Source: Willaertia magna (taxonomy: Eukaryota; Heterolobosea; Eutetramitea; Acrasida; Naegleriidae). Taken from it: a DNA stretch of 26,419 nt. This document shows, in pieces, positions 16,336 through 25,409 of this stretch. The stretch spans positions 1-26,419 of the forward strand of contig CADWAF010005442.1 in assembly GCA_902984215.1 (NCBI GenBank). Direction: 5' to 3'. The notes below the pieces were generated by a model, which saw only the letters and a program-made list of their open reading frames with translations, was not told the DNA's origin and made no database searches. The position numbers and the translations under genes were made by a program. The number at the start of each line of letters is the position of its first letter. Position 1 is the stretch's first letter.

Positions 16336-18696
16336 TTACTTTTTCTTTTTTAAAACTTTTTTCTTCTTTTTAATTAATTTTGTTTTAACTGTTGTTGGCT
16401 TTTCAGAAATATTTTCTTCTTCTACATTTTCCTTAGCCTCACTGTTAATTTCAGTGTTATCACCAACAGCACTGGATGCTGACAATTTACTAATTTGTTG
16501 ATCCAATTGTTTCATTGCTTGTTCCATTTGTTTCTTCTTCTCTTCTGGAGATAAGGCTAAAATCTTTCTCAATTCATTAATTTTCGTTTCAATTTCTAAT
16601 AATAAAGGATTATCATATTCTCTACCTAAATACTTTTCAACTCTTTCTTTGGATTCTTCTAATAATGCAATAGCCTCTTCCGTTCTATCTAATGAATGTA
16701 ATAAATTAGCTAATTCATTATTAGTAAATTCTCTTTCAAATAGATATTCATTACCATATTGTTGTTCAAATAGACTTAATGCTTTCTTCAAGTGTTCTAT
16801 ACTATATTCTAAATCTCCTAATAGATAATAACCTCTACTAGCTAAATAGATTTCATGAATTGTTGTAGCAAATGGATAATTATCATTACAGATCGTTTTT
16901 AAATGCATTTGATTATTTCCTTTTAATGCTTCTTCCATTTCAACTGTACCTTTAGAAACATGTAATTTTAATAAATATTTATTATGAGATGTTTCTATAG
17001 TTTCTTCAATTAAATCATACATTGTATTTGCTTTCTTTAAATATTTATTGTACAGTTCTTCATCTTCAGGTGTAAAATTAACTTCTAATGTTAAATCATT
17101 AGTTGACATCTCTTTTAAACAAATACATAATAAATCATAATTACATGCTAGGTGATAAGCTGACATTAACCAAGTTGAATTATCTTTACCACCTAATTGT
17201 CTATCTAAAATAGACATTCCACTTGAAATATATTTCTCTGCATTCTTATAATTATTAAATGTTTCTCTTGTTGCTAATATTGACTTAGATGCATTACAAT
17301 AAATCTCACCAATTGTAACTAAACATTTACCTAATTTAATTTCATATTCAGATAAATTTACAGAACCCTTTTTAGTATTAGAAGTAATTGCATTTAATAA
17401 AATACATGCTCTTTTACCGTAATTTAAACCACTTTCATATCTTTCAACTAAATTACATAGAGAACATAAATTACTTAATACATCAGCTACTTCAATAGAG
17501 TTCTTTCCATAAAAATTAATTGCTCTAGATAAAGTATATTCATATTTAGCAATTGCTAATTTAATTTTCTTTTCCATTTCAAAAAGATTGGCGCTTTTCT
17601 TTAATAATTCAAAAACAATATCTTGTTGTTTTCTAATTTCTAAATTTTTAGAATTATCATTACCATAATTAGATAAAATTAATTTGCTTAATATATTTTC
17701 TTCTTTTTTAGTTTTTTCAAATAGAAATGATTCTGCCATTTCATATCTTTTCCATTCCGGTAAATTTTCACATAATTTAATAAACTTTAAATTAACATCT
17801 AACTTTATATCACTTGTATAAATTTTAAAAATTAAATCTTGTTCAGAAGTAAATACACTACTAAAATATTCAATATAAAAACTAACATAATTAATTAATA
17901 ATTTAACATTCTTTAAATCTTTTTTATATTTATTAAAATTTAAATCAACTAAAAATAATGAGATACTATATAATAAATGTAGTTCTTTTAAACTTTCAAT
18001 AAATTCACCATTGTAAAATAAAGCTAATGCTAATTTTTCTCTAAAATAAAAAACTTCAATATGATTTTCACCATAAAAAGAAATTGCTAATTTTAATGCA
18101 AAATTTATTTCCGTAATTAATTCATTTAAATTATTATTTTGTTGTAAACTATTTTTTAAAATTAAAAATTTAATTAATTTTTTATAACAACTTAAAATAT
18201 AAATAGCACCTGATTCTCTAATAAATTTATTTTTAATATGAATTCTTAATAACTCAATCTCCATATTTAAACTTTCTTCATCTTTTATTAAAGAAAAATC
18301 AATTTCATCATTTTTATTTAACTTTGGTTTATCTGTAGTTGCAGATTTATCGCTAGTGGTGGTGGATTTATTAGAATTTTGAATGGTTGAAGAAGCAAGG
18401 CTATTGATAGAAGAAGAATTAAAAGTAATTGTATCCTCTTTAGGTTTTGATAGATTTAGCTTTTGTGTTCCTTCATTAAAAATCTTATCAAATGGATCTT
18501 CTACTTCTTCTTCTTTATTTACTATTAAATTAATAGAGAAATATTTATTCATTACATTCTTACTATATAATGCTGTATTATCATTGGTAATATTTTTTAA
18601 TTCCGATGTTAGCAAGGCTTTACTATTCCGAATTTTCAATAAAGAAGGAGAATTTTGAGAAAAGCAAGAATGCCCAATAATTACTCGTTTTAACAT
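16336..18696 (-). CDS. TPR-repeat protein, probably mitochondrial
   Basis: 786 residues when started at ATG 18696, which follows a run of nine A on the coding strand. The frame is open further upstream to a TTG at 18780 with one earlier ATG at 18771, but the 18696 start gives MLKRVIIGHSCFSQNSPSLL, a basic, Ser-rich, acid-free beginning typical of a mitochondrial presequence. A Ser/Thr/Asn linker is followed by helical repeats from about residue 145. TPR units of the A..Y...L......G.....VA..L.NL...... kind are clearest near AIAKYEYTLSRAINFYGKN and EVADVLSNLCSLCNLVERY, and again near YYLLGDLEYSIEHLKKALSL and NELANLLHSLDRTEEAIALL. The spacing resembles kinesin-light-chain-type TPR arrays. The tail is coiled, then Lys-rich (KLIKKKKKVLKKKK). 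Likely a protein-interaction scaffold; the role is unknown. Confidence 0.82.
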   Translation of the reverse strand: MLKRVIIGHSCFSQNSPSLLKIRNSKALLTSELKNITNDNTALYSKNVMNKYFSINLIVNKEEEVEDPFDKIFNEGTQKLNLSKPKEDTITFNSSSINSLASSTIQNSNKSTTTSDKSATTDKPKLNKNDEIDFSLIKDEESLNMEIELLRIHIKNKFIRESGAIYILSCYKKLIKFLILKNSLQQNNNLNELITEINFALKLAISFYGENHIEVFYFREKLALALFYNGEFIESLKELHLLYSISLFLVDLNFNKYKKDLKNVKLLINYVSFYIEYFSSVFTSEQDLIFKIYTSDIKLDVNLKFIKLCENLPEWKRYEMAESFLFEKTKKEENILSKLILSNYGNDNSKNLEIRKQQDIVFELLKKSANLFEMEKKIKLAIAKYEYTLSRAINFYGKNSIEVADVLSNLCSLCNLVERYESGLNYGKRACILLNAITSNTKKGSVNLSEYEIKLGKCLVTIGEIYCNASKSILATRETFNNYKNAEKYISSGMSILDRQLGGKDNSTWLMSAYHLACNYDLLCICLKEMSTNDLTLEVNFTPEDEELYNKYLKKANTMYDLIEETIETSHNKYLLKLHVSKGTVEMEEALKGNNQMHLKTICNDNYPFATTIHEIYLASRGYYLLGDLEYSIEHLKKALSLFEQQYGNEYLFEREFTNNELANLLHSLDRTEEAIALLEESKERVEKYLGREYDNPLLLEIETKINELRKILALSPEEKKKQMEQAMKQLDQQISKLSASSAVGDNTEINSEAKENVEEENISEKPTTVKTKLIKKKKKVLKKKK

Positions 18697-19146
18697 TTTT
18701 TTTTTGTAAATTTTGTTATTGTCCAACCAAAAACGATTAATTTTATTTGTTGAAATTAAAACAAATTTCATCAAAACCAAATAAATAAAAATTAAAGCAC
18801 ATTTAACTGATGAAATATATCATGGATTATATTAATTAACAAATACTTTACTTAATTTTATCACATAGTGAAACGAAGGATAATTTTATTTAGTAATACC
18901 CAAAAGATTTCATTAAATCAAATTTCTAAAGTTTTTGGCCAGTACCTGCCTTTATTGTGTTATAAAATGGTTATGAAAGACAAGGCGTAGTCAACAGAAA
19001 ATCAAAAGTACATTTAAAACAAAGATTTTATAAATTCAAAGCGATTAAGTCACGCCACAAAAAATTGTCTAAATTTCCTTCAGTTCGCGAGTTTACCAAT
19101 TTTGAGGCCACAGTTAACATTTTAAATCAAATTGTCAAACAAAAGA
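18697..19146. other. Divergent intergenic region, TPR gene / paralogue B
   Basis: 450 nt between two divergent starts. TATAAAA at 18961-18967 and a TCGCGA hexamer at 19085-19090 are the only notable sites. The segment 18935-19115 has more GC than the flanks. No RNA gene or frame starting with ATG is credible. Confidence 0.5.
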
Positions 19147-21000
19147 ATGCCACAATCATCAGGGATGCCACCAGTTGGCTTACCTTTATGTTTTGTTATC
19201 TATCCTAATTATATTTTAAATAATAGTATGAGTTGTAGTAGTTTAAATAGTAGTAATAATAGTAGTATTAGTGGTTGCGTTAATAGTGGCAACAGTTGTA
19301 ACGTTAATAAGAGACGACAATCAATTGTTAAATGTAGCACACCAACTAACAATAATAACGCTTCAATTGTCAATCTATTCAATACTAACTATGTATTTTC
19401 CTCTAGTGGAAATGATCATATCTCAACCGTTAGTTACAACAAAAGTACTAGCTCAGCAAGTTTTACTACCTCCACATCAAGTAGTTCATCAAATGGTGAT
19501 TCTGATACTTCAGAAAATGAATTTATGGTTTTTAATGGTGACAGTAAATATAATGGAGTGCAACGTTTACGTGAAAATTTTGAGAATTGGTTGATTGAAA
19601 CGTTTGGCGAAAAGAAGGGAAATTTTGTTTTTCAAAAATTATTATTTTTGGATGAGTTTTTTGATCCAAATAAGGATAAGATAAGAAGAATTATGAATTT
19701 AGAAGATTTATTTCAATCTTTAAATAGATATTTATTTAAAATTGTAAAAAAACATAATATTTTTTATACGAATGAGGAAGAAAAATTTCCTTATTTATTA
19801 AACTTACAACAAACATTAGTTTTACAACAAATTGAAGACACAATTAATATCCTAAATCAACATGAAGATTTACAAAACTATTTAATAGAAAATTCGAATT
19901 TATTGCATTCTATTCTAACTAACGAGAATAATACAACTAACAACGAAGAAAAGAATAGCAATCCAACAACAGAATTATCATTAGATGGATTAAGACAATT
20001 ATGTGTCATGTTTTATTTAGATGTTTATAATCATTTCCAATTATATCAAAATACAAATACTAAATATATTAATCAGTGGATTGTAAATGAATTAAGTAAT
20101 AGTCCTGGATATCTTTTTGATAATTTACAAAAACGTATACAAAAATATAATAATTATAAAAAAGTAACAAAATATACAACCAATGATTTTAACACAACAT
20201 CTGTAATAGACAGTGACTTTGATTTTGTAAAGTTTTTAACAAAAAACACTATTGATTGGGAATTACAAAAATTCAACCCTTCGCACTCTTATCAATACTG
20301 GAAATGTCAGAACCAACATTTCGTGACAATACCAGATATGAATAGTCTGAAAATAGTTGGATTTTTAAACCATTCTTTAGAAACAGTTTGTAAGACAACC
20401 TTACAAAATCCAACAATTTTAACAGAAAAGAATGAAACGAATGGACATTACGCAGAAAATGGACGTTTGTCAAATTTTCAAAAAATTCTCAATCAGTCTT
20501 CATTAAGGAAATATCCTACATTTTTACATGAATCAACACTTAATTTCGGTACGATTTTTAAGAAACGTCAATTACACAATGTCAATTCTATAAAAGTAAA
20601 TTTTATTGGTAAGAATATTCAAGAAGTAATACATTTCTATAAAACATGTGAAATGGGAGAAACAAAGAACTTTAAAGTTGTAACCATTGGAGCTAGAATA
20701 TTTAACAAATTAGATAAGAATTGTACATTATATACAGACGTTAGTTTAACGAATTTAAAGGGAATAATGAACACAACAATTTTTAATAATTTATCAAACA
20801 AGCTTTTTGTAAAACATGTTTTTGAATCCTTAATACATACAATTGAAGAAGAAAAGAAAAAAGCAAGTGAATTAAGTAAAACTGGAAAGGTTATAGTAAA
20901 ACAGAATAATAGTAACGATGAAGAATGTTTAATGTGGAAATGTTTGAGAGAATATTGTTTACATTATTATAAAGTAGATGTAAATGATGATTGGAATTAA
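19147..21000 (+). CDS. Paralogue B: multidomain protein, C-terminal START-like region (tentative)
   Basis: 617 residues from ATG 19147; a TTG 15 nt upstream is in frame but not a likely start. It shares with paralogue A (13257-15113) the N-terminal motif VGLPLCFVIYPNY, HISTVSYN, the helical domain (LRENFENWLIETFGEKKGNF and KLLFLDEFFDPNKDKIRR), the block LCVMFYLDVYNHFQLYQ with SNSPGYLFDNLQKRIQKY, and the C-terminal region (NSIKVNFIGKNIQEVIHFYK, GARIFNKLDKN, LYTDVSLTNLKG) ending in YCLHYYKVDVNDDWN. The N-terminal linker is longer and built on AGT/AAT triplets (Ser/Asn runs, about 19228-19275), while the Gln/Asn linker of A is shortened. The C-terminal region may be START-like; no enzyme motif is seen. 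Two AATAAA signals lie at 21068 and 21078. Confidence 0.85.
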   Translation: MPQSSGMPPVGLPLCFVIYPNYILNNSMSCSSLNSSNNSSISGCVNSGNSCNVNKRRQSIVKCSTPTNNNNASIVNLFNTNYVFSSSGNDHISTVSYNKSTSSASFTTSTSSSSSNGDSDTSENEFMVFNGDSKYNGVQRLRENFENWLIETFGEKKGNFVFQKLLFLDEFFDPNKDKIRRIMNLEDLFQSLNRYLFKIVKKHNIFYTNEEEKFPYLLNLQQTLVLQQIEDTINILNQHEDLQNYLIENSNLLHSILTNENNTTNNEEKNSNPTTELSLDGLRQLCVMFYLDVYNHFQLYQNTNTKYINQWIVNELSNSPGYLFDNLQKRIQKYNNYKKVTKYTTNDFNTTSVIDSDFDFVKFLTKNTIDWELQKFNPSHSYQYWKCQNQHFVTIPDMNSLKIVGFLNHSLETVCKTTLQNPTILTEKNETNGHYAENGRLSNFQKILNQSSLRKYPTFLHESTLNFGTIFKKRQLHNVNSIKVNFIGKNIQEVIHFYKTCEMGETKNFKVVTIGARIFNKLDKNCTLYTDVSLTNLKGIMNTTIFNNLSNKLFVKHVFESLIHTIEEEKKKASELSKTGKVIVKQNNSNDEECLMWKCLREYCLHYYKVDVNDDWN

Positions 21001-21103
21001 ATGTGTAAACAACACATTTATTGTAAGTGATGGACATAGTCCACCATTTTTGTATAATAATATTGTAAATAAAAAACAATAAAATTCAACGATAAAAACA
21101 TTG

Positions 21104-21118
21104 AAATTCTAAGAATTT
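21104..21118. repeat. Inverted repeat AAATTCT-A-AGAATTT
   Basis: Perfect 7-bp half-sites around one base, located between the poly(A) signals of paralogue B and the promoter of the polycationic protein gene. Possible protein-binding site; AT-rich composition makes chance plausible. Confidence 0.3.
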
Positions 21119-21227
21119 TAAATGGAATTCGTTTTGACCTCTAAGAGATCTTTAAAGGTGATAAGGGGCGTGTCACATTTCCAGTCAATTTAAGACCTAC
21201 AAAAACAAAGTGAAACAGAAAAATCAC

Positions 21228-21235
21228 TATTTAAA
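21228..21235 (+). promoter_or_regulatory. TATA-like element of polycationic protein gene
   Basis: TATTTAAA lies 43 nt before ATG 21279 and is the only TATA-like element in the upstream gap. The leader after it is A-rich, as in the cathepsin gene. Confidence 0.4.
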
Positions 21236-21278
21236 CAAGCCAATAGGTCGCATTACTAACAATAAACAAAAAATCAAA

Positions 21279-21812
21279 ATGAAATCTACAACATTAATTG
21301 CATTATTATTATTAGGATTGTCATTATGTGTTTTCTTTGTTTCAGCTGAAGGAAATGCTTTAGACTCTTACAAAAAAATTAAAGTCTATTCCCCAAAGAA
21401 AGTTATTAAGAAAAAGAGAGGAAATAAAGGTAAATTAATTAAATTATTAAAAAAGAAATTAGGAAAGAAATGGGCAAAGAAATTAAGAAGAATTGTCAAA
21501 TGTTTAAAGAGACAATCAAGAAAGAGCAGAAAGTTTGTCAAGTTGTACAAAAGAAAGATTGTAAAGAAACCAATTAAATTATACAAGAAAGTAAAGAAAT
21601 CTATTAAAAAGTATAAAAAGAACAGAAAGAATAAGAAAGTTAAACAATATAAAAAGAAGAGAGCTTCAAAGAGAAGAGGAAAGAAAAACTTAAAGAAATT
21701 ATTAAAGATTATTAAAAAGATTTTAAAGAAGAAAGGAGGTTTAAAGAAAGTATTAAAGGCAATTAAGAAATGTTCAAGAAAGAGAAGAGTTGTCGTTTAT
21801 AAAAAACTTTAA
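21279..21812 (+). CDS. Secreted, extremely Lys/Arg-rich protein (177 aa)
   Basis: The start is ATG 21279, which directly opens a textbook signal peptide (MKSTTLIALLLLGLSLCVFF, cleavage likely after VSA, residue 23); upstream extension would need a GTG and would bury it. By hand count the remaining ~154 residues hold about 76 Lys or Arg and only two acidic residues, both within the first six, for a net charge near +74. Two stretches have helix-like spacing of Leu/Ile among Lys (LIKLLKKKLGKKWAKKLRRI and NLKKLLKIIKKILKKKGGL) and would be amphipathic and membrane-active. The motif YK(K/R) recurs six times. Two cysteines, one after each amphipathic stretch, could form a disulfide. Possible roles are a cationic antimicrobial or pore-forming effector used on ingested bacteria, a nucleic-acid or polyanion binder, or a structural protein of granule or cyst wall. 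Not recognised as a known family. Codon choice (AAG-rich) suggests strong expression; AATAAA at 21860-21865. Confidence 0.85.
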   Translation: MKSTTLIALLLLGLSLCVFFVSAEGNALDSYKKIKVYSPKKVIKKKRGNKGKLIKLLKKKLGKKWAKKLRRIVKCLKRQSRKSRKFVKLYKRKIVKKPIKLYKKVKKSIKKYKKNRKNKKVKQYKKKRASKRRGKKNLKKLLKIIKKILKKKGGLKKVLKAIKKCSRKRRVVVYKKL

Positions 21813-21859
21813 ACCATTTCTAACCCACTTCTAACTGAAGTTTAATTGTAAAGTTTGTT

Positions 21860-21865
21860 AATAAA
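21860..21865 (+). promoter_or_regulatory. Poly(A) signal of polycationic protein gene
   Basis: AATAAA, 48 nt after the stop codon, followed by a GT-rich stretch (TTTTGTGTGTAAAAC), the usual arrangement of a cleavage and polyadenylation site. Confidence 0.5.
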
Positions 21866-22075
21866 ATAATATTTTAATTTTGTGTGTAAAACTAATTGTG
21901 ACATTTTTCATTCATCAGTCTGTTGGTCCATAAAACCCGAGTTTCACTAAAAATTTGAAGAGAATTTTTTAATTTCGATTGCAAAAAAAATATTGAACAC
22001 AGGTATTGCCTAATCCCAAGATTTTTTTCGAAAAAAATTTTTAAAAAAAAAAACGAAAGAGATAAATTTTATATA

Positions 22076-23601
22076 ATGTTAGTTTTATTTGAAACACCAG
22101 CAGGGTATGCTTTATTTAATGTTTTAGATGAGGGAAAAATTTCTGATGTTAAATCCGTAACAGACCTATTTTCTAGTACATCTAAAGTACAAAAAAAGTA
22201 AGTATTTATTAGAAAAAAAAAGAAATAATTAAATTAAATTCAAATAGTATAAAATTAAAGTCATTTGAATCATTTAAAGATACTAATGAAGCTTTAAAAG
22301 CAGCAACAGCATTAGTTGAATCCAAATTAGATAAGAAGTTAAAAAAGTTTTTAAAAAAACAAATTGAAGATAAAGAAACTAAATTAGCAGTTTGTGATAA
22401 AAATCTTGGAGCAACAATTAAAGATAAATTAGGATTATCATGTGTTTGTAGTGATACAATTGTTGAATTAATGAGAGGAATTCGTGCACATTTATCTACA
22501 TTATTAAGTGAAGTTGCATCCGAAAAGGAAATTGCAAGTATGGCATTAGGTTTATCTCATTCCCTTTCTCGTTATAAATTAAAGTTCTCTCCAGATAAGA
22601 TTGATACAATGATTGTACAAGCTGTTTCTCTTTTAGATGATATTGATAAAGAATTAAATATTTATGTAATGAGAGTAAAAGAATGGTATGGATGGCATTT
22701 CCCTGAGTTAGCTAAAATCTTGAGAGATAATACAGCATATGTAAAGACAGTTTTAACTCTTCAAAATAGAAATAATGCTCAAACTGTTGATTTAACTGAT
22801 GTTTTACCTGAAGATTTAGCTAAAGAAGTTAAAGATGCTGCAATTGTATCTATGGGTACTGAAATTACAGAAGAAGATATGATTCATATTAGTAAATTAG
22901 CGGAAGAAGTTCTTTCTATTCATGAATATAGATCTGCTTTATATGAATATTTAAAGAATAGAATGCAAGCTATTGCTCCTAATTTAACACATTTAGTTGG
23001 TGAATTAGTTGGTGCTAGATTAATTGCTAAAGCAGGTAGTTTATTAAACTTGGCTAAACATCCTGCTTCTACGGTTCAAATTTTAGGTGCTGAGAAGGCT
23101 TTCTTCAGAGCTTTAAAGTCCCGACATAATACTCCAAAATATGGTCTTTTGTATCATGCTTCTTTGATTGGTCAAGCACCTCCAAAGTATAAGGGTAAGA
23201 TTGCTCGTGTTTTGGCTGCAAAATGTGCTATTTCATCTAGAGTTGATGCAATGGGTGAAAAGGAACAAGCAACTATTGGTATTGAATCTAGAGATAAGGT
23301 TGAACAACGTGTTAGAGAGTTAGAAAAGTATTCTAGTGGTAGTTTTAGTGCAAAAACTAAGGGTCAAAAACAAGCTCAAGAACCTCATCGTAATAAGGAT
23401 CATCGCGGAAAGATGAAGGGAACAAGTTCAAATTATGATGAATCTGCAGATGTTTCTACTTTTAAAAAGAATAAGAAATTCAATAAAGATGATGCACCTA
23501 AGAGAAAGAGAGATCAATATAATGAAGAACAAGGTGGAGATAAAACAGATGATTGGAAATCAAAGAAGAAGGATAAGAAATTTGATAAGAGTAAACACTA
23601 A
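22076..23601 (+). CDS. NOP58: NOP58, box C/D snoRNP core protein (two exons)
   Basis: Exon 1 is 22076-22197 and exon 2 22248-23601, together 491 residues. Exon 1 gives the family N-terminus (MLVLFETPAGYALFNVLDEG), and the junction reads VQKNIKLKSFESF, matching the family KIVKLKHFE region. Exon 2 has the NOSIC and Nop domains: DTIVELMRGIRAHLS, ALGLSHSLSRYKLKFSPDK, DTMIVQAVSLLDDIDKELN, MRVKEWYGWHFPEL, NRMQAIAPNLTHLVGELVGA, GSLLNLAKHPASTVQILGAE, FRALKSRHNTPKYGLLYHAS. A Lys/Asp-rich tail (about 410-491) replaces the KKE/D repeats. NOP58 pairs with NOP56, fibrillarin and the 15.5K protein on C/D snoRNAs, guiding 2'-O-methylation of rRNA in the nucleolus. Taking the first in-frame ATG of exon 2 alone (22471) would lose about 115 residues. 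AATAAA overlaps the stop at 23601. Confidence 0.97.
22198..22247 (+). other. Intron in NOP58
   Basis: A 50-nt intron, GTAAGT...AAATAG, composed almost wholly of A and T. It interrupts codon 41 in phase 2, and removal restores a reading frame that agrees with the conserved NOP58 N-terminus on both sides. Confidence 0.93.
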
Positions 23602-23723
23602 ATAAATTTTCTACTTTATTATACACTCACTGCTCAACTGGTTGACAATGTTGTAAACTGCATTTCCTTATTATTGTGGAAAATATTTCTTGGACGTTTG
23701 AAAGGCGTTGTTAATAGAAAAAA

Positions 23724-25409
23724 ATGTTAAGTTCAGAAATTGTGTCTTCTTCTAGTCCTTCACTTCAACAGTTACCTTTAGAGATGTTATTGCATATCAT
23801 TTCTTTTTGGTTTGGAGACGCACCAACAATTAATGAAAAGATGGAAAGTGGGTTATGTGAAAAATTATCTTTACAATTATTAGAAAAGTTAAAGAAAAAT
23901 ACTGAAACTTTATATTTTTTATTTCCAGATTTATCCAGTGTGAAGGCTTTCTTTAATTTTACAATGACAAATAAATTTTTTTATCAATTATTAACCAATT
24001 GTAAATTGTCATCATTGGCAGAAGAAACAAAAGAAGAACATGAATTAATTGATGAATTTAAAAGTTATTTAGTGTATTATATTAATTATTTTCAAAAATT
24101 AATTTATTGGAAAAGAACTAAAGAAATTGATGAAATTAAATTAGGTACAGGTGACATTCCATACACTGACGTTTTACAATATTGTAAACTACAATCAGTT
24201 ATCCAAACATCAGAAAGAGCTAAATTATCAAACGTTAAAGAATCTACAACTAATTATTATGGATATCATGATAATGGTGATGATGAACAAGGAACTGGAT
24301 ACGACAGAGAAAGAGAAAACACAAATTCTTTTATGCAAGCTGACACACAAGAAAATTTAAATTTAAAATTAATTAAAAGATTAAACAAATTAAATTTAAC
24401 AGAAAATGATATCTTTAATTTAACACAAATTGAACATATTGGATTAATAGATGTTTTAAAATATCAATTATTTAGTTTTGCTTTTAATTTTGATTTATCT
24501 GGAAGTAAAACTTATTATTTTAACTCGTCACTTATTGATGATTGGAAAACCCATGAAATTCATCTAGATAATGAAGGTAAACCATTCTTCGTTTCTTCTG
24601 GCAGTGGAAGGGGAGGTAGAAGAGTATTAGAGGTCAATAATACTAACAATAATGAAGAAAAAGGAAAGATTGGTGTAATTATAAGGGAAGAACAACATTT
24701 TGATATATTTAAAGATAATAATGAATTATTAAATAGATATTGTTATTTTAGGTTAATTGATGTTAAGAAAGTTCCAGAAAGAACATTTCATTCTATACAA
24801 TTTCTTACTTTAGAGTTTTCAAAAGTCACAGAAAGTGATTTACAAAAGTTTTTAAAGAAAGTTTATTTTCCAAATGTTTTGTATTTAGAAATTTATTTAG
24901 ATCAACACGATAGATATTATGTAGATACAAGTGAACAATATATAAGTTTACAATACACAATTTTAGGAAGAGTGTTAAAAAAGAAGATATTTCCAAAATT
25001 AATACATTTAAAATTAGATGGATTTAGTATTGTTTCAAATAGTAAGAATAATATTTTAATAGAGAGTGATATTTATTATCAATTATTAAGTATTACATTT
25101 CTTTCCAGACAATATGCTTTACAATTTGAAATTTCTTCTTTACATCCAAAAATGAAAAGAAATCAAAGTTATGAAGATGACGATGATTATGTAGACGTTA
25201 TTGAAAAGAAACGTGTTAAAAAGAGAGTTAGAAATCAATATCAAAGGCCTTTATTGAAATATGTTGTTGGAGAAGTGATATTATTTTCACGTGATGAAGA
25301 TGAAGCAATTGATACGAGCACGTTAAAAAGAATATATAATAATCCTCACTTTGTTTTTAGTATTTCACGATCTTCTATTACTAATTTTTATGACGTTTGC
25401 CATGAATAA
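23724..25409 (+). CDS. F-box-like protein (561 aa)
   Basis: The start is ATG 23724 after GAAAAAA. The N-terminus has an F-box-like pattern: LQQLPLEMLLHIISFW (14-29), then about 38 inserted residues, then DLSSVKAFFNFTMTNKFFYQLL (69-90), the LP.E.L..I..FL / DL......VCK.F..L layout split by an insertion. Such proteins join SCF ubiquitin ligases through Skp1 and recruit substrates with the rest of the chain. The remainder is a weakly leucine-rich array (SIQFLTLEFSKVTESDLQKF, FPNVLYLEIYL, FPKLIHLKLDGFSI) suggestive of degenerate LRRs, with an acidic/basic low-complexity insert at about 480-500 (DDDDYVDVIEKKRVKKR). The low-complexity segment at 190-210 is rich in Gly, Asp and Glu. No catalytic domain. 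Function is inferred from architecture only. Confidence 0.75.
   Translation: MLSSEIVSSSSPSLQQLPLEMLLHIISFWFGDAPTINEKMESGLCEKLSLQLLEKLKKNTETLYFLFPDLSSVKAFFNFTMTNKFFYQLLTNCKLSSLAEETKEEHELIDEFKSYLVYYINYFQKLIYWKRTKEIDEIKLGTGDIPYTDVLQYCKLQSVIQTSERAKLSNVKESTTNYYGYHDNGDDEQGTGYDRERENTNSFMQADTQENLNLKLIKRLNKLNLTENDIFNLTQIEHIGLIDVLKYQLFSFAFNFDLSGSKTYYFNSSLIDDWKTHEIHLDNEGKPFFVSSGSGRGGRRVLEVNNTNNNEEKGKIGVIIREEQHFDIFKDNNELLNRYCYFRLIDVKKVPERTFHSIQFLTLEFSKVTESDLQKFLKKVYFPNVLYLEIYLDQHDRYYVDTSEQYISLQYTILGRVLKKKIFPKLIHLKLDGFSIVSNSKNNILIESDIYYQLLSITFLSRQYALQFEISSLHPKMKRNQSYEDDDDYVDVIEKKRVKKRVRNQYQRPLLKYVVGEVILFSRDEDEAIDTSTLKRIYNNPHFVFSISRSSITNFYDVCHE

Noticed and set aside
19228..19275. AGT/AAT triplet run considered as a microsatellite element
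   Set aside because: Imperfect and inside a coding Ser/Asn linker; noted with the gene rather than as a separate repeat.
19271..19594. 107-codon frame overlapping the start of paralogue B
   Set aside because: A shifted frame through the AGT/AAT triplet region; paralogue A supports the other frame.
21210..21278. 23-codon N-terminal extension of the polycationic protein
   Set aside because: It would need a GTG start and would place a charged segment ahead of a perfect signal peptide that has its own ATG.
21386..21586. Phe/Leu-rich minus-strand frame looking like a membrane protein
   Set aside because: It is just the complement of AAG/AAA lysine codons of the polycationic gene.
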